DNA from: CALFUK01 sp964450495
GTDB lineage: Bacteria > Bacteroidota > Bacteroidia > Chitinophagales > Saprospiraceae
Direction: 5' to 3'
Assembly: GCA_964450495.1 (NCBI GenBank)
Contig: CAYVFU010000025.1
Location: forward strand, 1-55,456
Length of the DNA: 55,456 nt
The position numbers and the translations under genes are program-made. The stretch's first letter is position 1, and every line of letters begins with the position of its first letter. The notes below the pieces were generated by a model, which saw only the letters and a list, made by a program, of their open reading frames with translations, was not told the origin of the DNA and did no database searches. Positions 49,099-55,456 of the stretch are shown one piece after another.

Positions 49099-52000
49099 AT
49101 GAGAATTTTTAACCAACCTGAGGAATGCCCTGATTTTGTTAAATTCAAATCTAGATTCCTACTATTTGTTGCAATTTTTTCGATTGCATTTTTTTATACC
49201 CCAGAGACTTATGCCCAAACCTTTCCCAACGCTGAATATGCAGCATTAGGAGCAGGAGTTGCAGGCATGGACGCACAGGGTGAACCTATCATTACTGGAA
49301 CTGGAACTTTTACCTGTGACGTAGCACCAGATTTCGAATATACTGTTTCTGGCGACTGGGCTCCTGGTGACACGGCTGTTCCTGGTGAACCACAAGTCAT
49401 TAACAATGGTGGCGGCGGAATTGAAGCCGATTATGGTTTAGCAGGAGGCGCTGACAACATCGAAGTTGAAGTTGCTGGTTTCTTCGGTCCTATTGGATCT
49501 CCAATTGTTAACACTGTAGTAACCACAATCGATTTTGATTTTGCAACAGACGATTTAGCATTTATTATTGCTGATGTTGAACAAGATCAAGTGCAAATAT
49601 GTGCATTAGATGAAAATGGAGTAGCAGTACCTGTTACAACTATAGCTACTTGGTTTCAAATGGCATTCGATGCAGACAACAGTGATCTAGCTACAATACC
49701 ACCTACCTGGGATACCGCTACAGGTACGTTAGTAGGCCAAGAAGGTATGGGAATGGTTCAAACCGAGTATCAGGCAGATTTACCTGATAACGAGGCTGGA
49801 GCCGCTTGGTTTCAGATTAATGTTCCAATTACACAATTACAATTTAAGTCTCAGGCACTTGGTGTTGCACCAGATGATCCATCGCAGCATTTCATTCTTG
49901 CATCAGGTTGTTCAATTTATGATCAAGCTATAGTTAAAGAAGTAGCTTCTCCTGGTCCTTTTAGTCCTGGTGATGATGTACCATATAATATAGAAGTATG
50001 TAATCAAGGTACTCTTGATTCAGGTCCTTTGGAAATTACAGACGTGATTCCAGTTGGTATGACATACTCTGGCGCTGACGGTAATGGATGGGTTGGTCAA
50101 GCTGGAGGTCCGGTTACTAATACAACAGGAAATATAACTCCTGGAAATTGTGAAACACTCGAAATCATATTAACAATAGACCAAACCTTCATGGGCACAT
50201 CTATTTCAAATAACGTTGAAATTAGTGCTGATAATGGTTTAGATATAGATTCAGATCCAGATGTATTCACTGTTCTTGATGATTTTGCTGATGATGATGA
50301 CCTCATGGAAACAGATGGTGGAGATGATGAAGATCCAGAACTCATAGACGTTGTTCAAGTTTATGATTTGGCTTTAATAAAGCAAGAAATTTCTGCAGGT
50401 CCTTACGCACCTGGTGATGATGTCACATACGAGATTACTGTTTGTAATCAAGGTACTCTTGATGCAGCAAACATTGAAATCACTGACAATATCCCAGCCG
50501 GAATGACCTTAAGCGGTGCTGATGCTAATGGATGGATGGGTGGTCCAGCAGGAGCAGTCACTAATACAATCGCATCTCTCTCTGCGCCGGTTGGTGCAGC
50601 TATGAATTGTTCTACATTAAATATTGTATTGACAATTGACCCAGCATTCACAGGAACTTCAATTATTAACAATGCTGAAATTAGCGTTGATGATGGAGAT
50701 GATGTAGATAGTACTCCTGGAGACAATTCACAACCTAATGACCTACCAGATGATGATGATTTGGCTGAGACAGATGGTGGTGATGATGAAGATCCTGAAG
50801 AAATAGTTGTAGTACAAGTATTTGATTTAGCTTTAATCAAAACACTAAGTGCTGCTACACCTGGACCTTTTTCTCCAGGTGACGCTGTAACGTTTGATAT
50901 TGATGTAACAAATCAAGGTACAATTGATGCCTTTGCTGTTGAACTTATTGATTATATACCAGCAGGCCTCATTTTGAACGATGCAGCATGGACAGCTGCT
51001 GGAGCTGATGCTACTCAAGTATTGGGTAATGTAGCAGCTGGTGCAACTGAAAGCACTACGATCACATTTACTATAGATCCTACATTTACAGGAACATCTA
51101 TTTTAAATGACTCTGAGATATTAGCAGCTGATGATGATACAGATCCTGCGAATGCAGCTCCAATGGATGTAGATAGTACACCTGGTGACGATGCAACGCC
51201 TGATGATATTGCTGGCAATGACGATTTAGCTGACACAGCAGGTGGTGACGATCAAGATCCTGAGGAAATAATGCTTGTTCAGGTATATGATTTGGCCTTA
51301 ATAAAAGAAGAAGCATCAATGGGCCCTTATGCGCCAGGAGATGATGTAACTTATACAATTACAGTACAGAATCAAGGAACTTTAGATGCAGGTGCAATAA
51401 CAATAACTGACTATATACCAGCAGGAATGACTCTTAGTGGAGCCAATATGTTGGGTTGGGCAGGACAATTAACAGGTCCAGTTTCTCTCATGACAACTGG
51501 TCCAGTAGTAGGTGCTACATCTACGTTTGATATTGTTTTGACAATTGATCCTACATTCACAGGTTCTACCATTGTTAACTTTGCAGAAATATCTGCTGAT
51601 AGTGGAGATGATGTAGATAGTACAGCAGATCCAACAAATGGTAATGATGCAGGTGGTCTTGAGGAATCTCCATCTGACGATGTATTAGACGGTGATGGTA
51701 CAGGTGCTCCTGGGGACACAGATCCTGTAACTGATGAAGATGATCACGATCCTGAACTAATAATGGTTGAACAGATTTTTGATCTAGCTTTAATAAAACA
51801 AGAAGCAACAGCAGGTCCATACGCTCCAGGTGATGATGTTACCTTTTCGATAACTGTTTCAAACCAAGGTACAATAGATGCATTTTCAGTATCGGTAGTC
51901 GATTACATACCAACTGGATTAATATTAAATGATGCTACATGGACAGCGGTTGGTACTTCTGCTATGCTAAATACACCTATCCCAATGATATCTGCAGGTG

Positions 52001-55000
52001 GTTCAGTTGTTGTTCCAATTACATTTACAATTGATCCTACATTTATGGGTTCTTCAATTATTAATGATGCTGAAATTGCAGCAGCAGATGATGATACAGA
52101 TCCTGCAAATATGCCACCAACGGATGTTGATAGTACACCAGCCGATGACGGAACTCCAGATGATTTAGCTGGAAACGATGATACAGCTGATACTGCGGGT
52201 GGTGACGATCAAGATCCTGAAGAGATAATAATAGGTCAAGTTTATGATCTAGCTTTAATGAAAGAAGAGACGTCCTCTGCAACTTCTTTTTCTCCAGGTG
52301 ATGATGTGACGTATACGATTACAGTTTGTAATCAAGGTTCACTTGATGCTGCAAATGTCACAATAGTTGACTATATCCCAGCAGATATGAGCCTTAGTGC
52401 TGCTGATATGAACGGTTGGACGGTCGCAGGAGCAACTGCAACTAATATGATTACAGCACTACCATCAGGAATGTGCTCCACACTTGATATTATTTTGACA
52501 ATTGATCCTGCCTTCCCAGGTGGTACAATCGTTAATTTCGCAGAGATAAGTGGAGATGATGGAGATGATATAGATAGTACGGCAGATCCAATAAATGGTA
52601 ATGATGCCGGTGGTGAACCAGAAACTGGTTCTGATGATGTCATTACTGGTGATGGATCTGGTGCTCCTGGAGATACTGATCCAGCTACTGATGAAGATGA
52701 TCATGACCCTGAGTTAATTGAAGTTGTCATTTTTGACCTTGCGTTAACTAAAACATTAGGTGCTGGTACTCCTGGTCCTTTTGCACCTGGAGATGTAGTT
52801 ACATTTGATCTAAATGTTACAAATCAAGGTACAGTTGATGCTTTTAATGTTAGCTTACTCGATCAAATCCCAGCAGGCTTAACTTTAGTTGATACGGATT
52901 GGACAGATGCTGGTGGTCTTGCTACCTTAAATAACCCAATTTCTTTAATTGCAGCTGGTGCTACCGTTGTAGAAACAATAACTTTTGTAATAGATGCAGG
53001 CTTCTCTGGAACCATTACAAATGATGCTGAAATTGCAGCAGCAGATGATGATACAAATCCTGCGAATACACCACCAACAGATGTGGATAGTACGCCAGCA
53101 GATGATGCGACACCAGATGATTTAGCCAATAATGATGATACTGCGGATACTGCAGGAGGAGATGATCAGGATCCTGAGCAAATTGTTGTAGAAGACACAG
53201 CAGTTTTTGATTTAGCATTAACCAAAACAGTTAATCCTGCAACGCCTGGACCGTTCGAGCCTGGAGATGTCGTAACTTTTGATATAAATGTTACGAACCA
53301 AGGAACTGTGACAGCATTTATGGTTGGAGTTATAGATTATATTCCAACTGGTCTTACACTTATGGATACTAATTGGACGGCAGCAGGAACAAGTGCAACA
53401 TTGAACTCACCTATTGCTGTAATTACACCAGGAAGCACAGTAACTGAATCTATAACATTCCAAATAGATGCTGGGTTCGAAGGTACAATAGTAAATGATG
53501 CTGAAATAAGCGAAGCAGATGATGATACAGATCCTAATAATGCACCACCTACCGACACAGATAGCACGCCAGGTGATGATGCCACTCCAGATGATATAGC
53601 GAATAATGACGATACTGCGGACGTAATGGGAGGTGATGATCAAGATCCTGAAGAGATATTAGTTACGATTGATGCAGTTTTTGATTTAGCATTAACAAAA
53701 ACATTAAATGCTGCTACTCCTGGACCATTTGCTCCTGGAGACATGGTGACATTTGACATCAATGTAATCAATCAAGGTAATGTAGATGCGTTTACTGTAG
53801 GTGTTATGGATGCAATTCCAACTGGTCTTGTTTTAGCTGATGCAAATTGGACAGCTGCAGGAGCAGCGGCTACCTTAAATACGCCTATTCCTACAATCGC
53901 AGTTGGAGCTACTGTAACAGAAACAATTTCCTTTACTATAGATCCTACATTCACTGGAACAATCATTAATGATGCAGAGATAAGTGAAGCTGATGATGAT
54001 GCAGATCCTAACAACGTACCACCTACGGATGTTGATAGTACGCCAGGTGATGATGCTACTCCAGTTGATTTAGCGAATAATGATGATACTGCTGATACAA
54101 TGGGAGGTGATGATCAGGATCCAGAAGAGATTATGGTCATGGAACCAGCTGTTTTTGATTTAGCATTAACAAAAACCGTAAGTGCTTCTACTCCTGGACC
54201 TTTTAACCCAGGTGACTTAGTAACATTTGACTTAACAGTTATTAATCAAGGTAATACATCAGCATTCAATGTCGGTTTAACTGATGACGTACCTGCTGGT
54301 TTAATTCTTGTGGATACCGATTGGACATTGGTTGGAACGACTGCAACCTTAAATACAAACATTCCAGTAATTCCAGTTGCAGCAAGTACTGTAGTACCTA
54401 TCACATTCCAGATAGATCCATCTTTCACTGGTACTTCGCTTACAAATGATTCAGAAATTAGTGAAGCTGATGATGATACAGATCCAAACAACACGCCACC
54501 TACAGATGTAGATAGTACACCTGGTGACGATGGTACACCTGATGATTTAGCGAATAATGACGATACGGCAGATACAATGGGAGGTGATGACCAAGATCCA
54601 GAAGAGATTCCAGTTATCGTACCTCCTACAACATTTGATTTAGCTTTAGCTAAAACTTTAAATGCTGCCACTCCTGGACCTTTTGTAGCTGGTGATATGG
54701 TGACTTTTGATCTAACGGTGACAAATCAAGGATTAGTCAATGCATTTAATATTGGGCTAATTGATTACATACCAGCAGGACTAACGCTAGTTGATGCGAA
54801 TTGGACAATGACTGGAACTTCAGCTACATTGAATTCGTTAATACCTGTTTTAGCAGCTGGCGCAAGTACTGCCGTTCCAATTACATTCCAAATTGATGCT
54901 GGTTTTGTGGGTGCTATTACCAATGATGCAGAAATAAGTGAAGCAGATGATGATACAGATCCGAACAACGCACCACCAATGGATATTGATAGTACTCCAG

Positions 55001-55456
55001 GTGATGATGGTACTCCAGATGATTTAGCGAATGATGATGATGTGATGGATACAATGGGCGGAGATGATCAGGATCCAGAAATGATTACTGTTACTGATCC
55101 TGGTGTAGATGTATTTGATTTAGCATTTGTTAAAACGTTAAGTGCTGCAACTCCTGGGCCATTTTCTCCAGGAGACATCGTAACATTTGATTTGACAGTT
55201 ATAAATCAAGGAACATTAAATGCATTTAATATTGGTCTTACTGATGATGTGCCAGCAGGTTTAACATTGGTTGATACAGATTGGACATTAGCTGGAACAA
55301 CAGCTACATTGAATGCTCCAATAACAGTATTAGCAGCTGGAGCAAGCACGACAGTTCCAATTACATTCCAGATAGATGCTGGATTTACAGGATCTATAAC
55401 AAATGATGCAGAAATAAGTGAAGCAGATGATGATACAGATCCGAACAACGCACCAC
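49099..55456 (+). CDS. giant DUF11-repeat surface protein, 3' end beyond window
   Basis: A very large secreted protein whose frame is open from the ATG at 49099 to the end of the window (2,119 complete codons). A signal peptide (LLFVAIFSIAFFYTPETYAQ) is followed by a unique N-terminal domain of about 240 residues (TFPNAEYAALGAGVAGMDAQ onward). Tandem DUF11 (TIGR01451-type) beta-sandwich repeats then begin, each with a DLALxK start, PGD-x-VT-[FY] and NQG landmarks. The repeats are joined by Asp-rich linkers such as DDDTDPNN and DVDSTPGDD that look suited to calcium binding. The C-terminus, where a T9SS sorting domain would be expected, is not in the window. Minus-strand frames here are shadows of the repeats. 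It is probably an adhesin or stalk-like surface protein. Confidence 0.9.
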   Translation, partial: MRIFNQPEECPDFVKFKSRFLLFVAIFSIAFFYTPETYAQTFPNAEYAALGAGVAGMDAQGEPIITGTGTFTCDVAPDFEYTVSGDWAPGDTAVPGEPQVINNGGGGIEADYGLAGGADNIEVEVAGFFGPIGSPIVNTVVTTIDFDFATDDLAFIIADVEQDQVQICALDENGVAVPVTTIATWFQMAFDADNSDLATIPPTWDTATGTLVGQEGMGMVQTEYQADLPDNEAGAAWFQINVPITQLQFKSQALGVAPDDPSQHFILASGCSIYDQAIVKEVASPGPFSPGDDVPYNIEVCNQGTLDSGPLEITDVIPVGMTYSGADGNGWVGQAGGPVTNTTGNITPGNCETLEIILTIDQTFMGTSISNNVEISADNGLDIDSDPDVFTVLDDFADDDDLMETDGGDDEDPELIDVVQVYDLALIKQEISAGPYAPGDDVTYEITVCNQGTLDAANIEITDNIPAGMTLSGADANGWMGGPAGAVTNTIASLSAPVGAAMNCSTLNIVLTIDPAFTGTSIINNAEISVDDGDDVDSTPGDNSQPNDLPDDDDLAETDGGDDEDPEEIVVVQVFDLALIKTLSAATPGPFSPGDAVTFDIDVTNQGTIDAFAVELIDYIPAGLILNDAAWTAAGADATQVLGNVAAGATESTTITFTIDPTFTGTSILNDSEILAADDDTDPANAAPMDVDSTPGDDATPDDIAGNDDLADTAGGDDQDPEEIMLVQVYDLALIKEEASMGPYAPGDDVTYTITVQNQGTLDAGAITITDYIPAGMTLSGANMLGWAGQLTGPVSLMTTGPVVGATSTFDIVLTIDPTFTGSTIVNFAEISADSGDDVDSTADPTNGNDAGGLEESPSDDVLDGDGTGAPGDTDPVTDEDDHDPELIMVEQIFDLALIKQEATAGPYAPGDDVTFSITVSNQGTIDAFSVSVVDYIPTGLILNDATWTAVGTSAMLNTPIPMISAGGSVVVPITFTIDPTFMGSSIINDAEIAAADDDTDPANMPPTDVDSTPADDGTPDDLAGNDDTADTAGGDDQDPEEIIIGQVYDLALMKEETSSATSFSPGDDVTYTITVCNQGSLDAANVTIVDYIPADMSLSAADMNGWTVAGATATNMITALPSGMCSTLDIILTIDPAFPGGTIVNFAEISGDDGDDIDSTADPINGNDAGGEPETGSDDVITGDGSGAPGDTDPATDEDDHDPELIEVVIFDLALTKTLGAGTPGPFAPGDVVTFDLNVTNQGTVDAFNVSLLDQIPAGLTLVDTDWTDAGGLATLNNPISLIAAGATVVETITFVIDAGFSGTITNDAEIAAADDDTNPANTPPTDVDSTPADDATPDDLANNDDTADTAGGDDQDPEQIVVEDTAVFDLALTKTVNPATPGPFEPGDVVTFDINVTNQGTVTAFMVGVIDYIPTGLTLMDTNWTAAGTSATLNSPIAVITPGSTVTESITFQIDAGFEGTIVNDAEISEADDDTDPNNAPPTDTDSTPGDDATPDDIANNDDTADVMGGDDQDPEEILVTIDAVFDLALTKTLNAATPGPFAPGDMVTFDINVINQGNVDAFTVGVMDAIPTGLVLADANWTAAGAAATLNTPIPTIAVGATVTETISFTIDPTFTGTIINDAEISEADDDADPNNVPPTDVDSTPGDDATPVDLANNDDTADTMGGDDQDPEEIMVMEPAVFDLALTKTVSASTPGPFNPGDLVTFDLTVINQGNTSAFNVGLTDDVPAGLILVDTDWTLVGTTATLNTNIPVIPVAASTVVPITFQIDPSFTGTSLTNDSEISEADDDTDPNNTPPTDVDSTPGDDGTPDDLANNDDTADTMGGDDQDPEEIPVIVPPTTFDLALAKTLNAATPGPFVAGDMVTFDLTVTNQGLVNAFNIGLIDYIPAGLTLVDANWTMTGTSATLNSLIPVLAAGASTAVPITFQIDAGFVGAITNDAEISEADDDTDPNNAPPMDIDSTPGDDGTPDDLANDDDVMDTMGGDDQDPEMITVTDPGVDVFDLAFVKTLSAATPGPFSPGDIVTFDLTVINQGTLNAFNIGLTDDVPAGLTLVDTDWTLAGTTATLNAPITVLAAGASTTVPITFQIDAGFTGSITNDAEISEADDDTDPNNAP
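49918..55456 (+). repeat. tandem DUF11 repeats, 11 complete and a 12th cut
   Basis: Repeat starts (the aromatic codon before D-L-A or its equivalent) fall at 49918, 50362, 50821, 51286, 51778, 52243, 52732, 53206, 53680, 54154, 54634 and 55114. The spacing is 444-492 bp (148-164 codons). Repeats 8-12 are spaced 474-480 bp and are very alike. All spacings are multiples of three. Confidence 0.88.

Noticed and set aside
49209..55448. Minus-strand frames with Ser/Val-rich products opposite the DUF11 gene
   Set aside because: They recur with the same period as the DUF11 repeats and are their reverse-strand shadows; the plus frame is continuous and has a signal peptide.

Overview
The window looks like a chromosomal piece of an AT-rich Bacteroidota genome, probably from the Saprospiria side of the phylum. 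The grounds are a type IX secretion (T9SS) C-terminal sorting domain on a giant secreted protein, SprB, HYR, dockerin and cohesin-like modules, bacillithiol genes, a sphingolipid pathway and several matches to the Bacteroidota -7 box TAnnTTTG. The lineage is an inference. Two runs of exactly 100 N (20836-20935 and 38722-38821) show that this is a scaffold.

Region 1 (1-13.4 kb) is mostly housekeeping: a periplasmic GMC oxidoreductase with its small subunit (the oxidoreductase is cut by the window start), DinB-like protein, DNA-3-methyladenine glycosylase I, GTP cyclohydrolase II, a DUF4287/DUF5655 protein, an MFS transporter with an odd start, FolC, AccD, a CDP-alcohol phosphatidyltransferase with a GtrA protein, an S41-like peptidase and the bacillithiol enzyme BshC.

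Region 2 (13.5-32 kb, minus strand) is a secreted-protein cluster. One giant gene (13531-29537, over 5,300 codons plus a gap) is interrupted only by an assembly gap inside an 86-residue tandem repeat. Two smaller secreted proteins upstream share modules with it.

Region 3 (33.7-46.6 kb, minus strand, after a plus-strand purM) is the most interesting part. Thirteen closely packed genes hold what looks like a complete inositol-sphingolipid pathway: serine palmitoyltransferase, a GNAT-like ceramide synthase candidate, a ceramide reductase candidate, a fatty-acid hydroxylase, inositol-3-phosphate synthase, phosphatidylinositol-phosphate synthase, a PgpA-like phosphatase and an AUR1-like inositol phosphorylceramide synthase. 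Around these sit a diacylglycerol-kinase-like enzyme, GtrA, a family 2 glycosyltransferase, DUF4833 and a DUF5686 outer-membrane protein. The order suggests a closed cycle: the AUR1-like step releases diacylglycerol, which the kinase could return to phospholipid synthesis, while GtrA and the glycosyltransferase could decorate the product.

Region 4 (46.8-55.5 kb, plus strand) has a FabH-type ketoacyl-ACP synthase, the bacillithiol deacetylase BshB1, and the 5' part of a very large DUF11-repeat surface protein that runs off the window with at least eleven complete repeats and acidic linkers. I saw no rRNA or tRNA gene, CRISPR array or insertion sequence.
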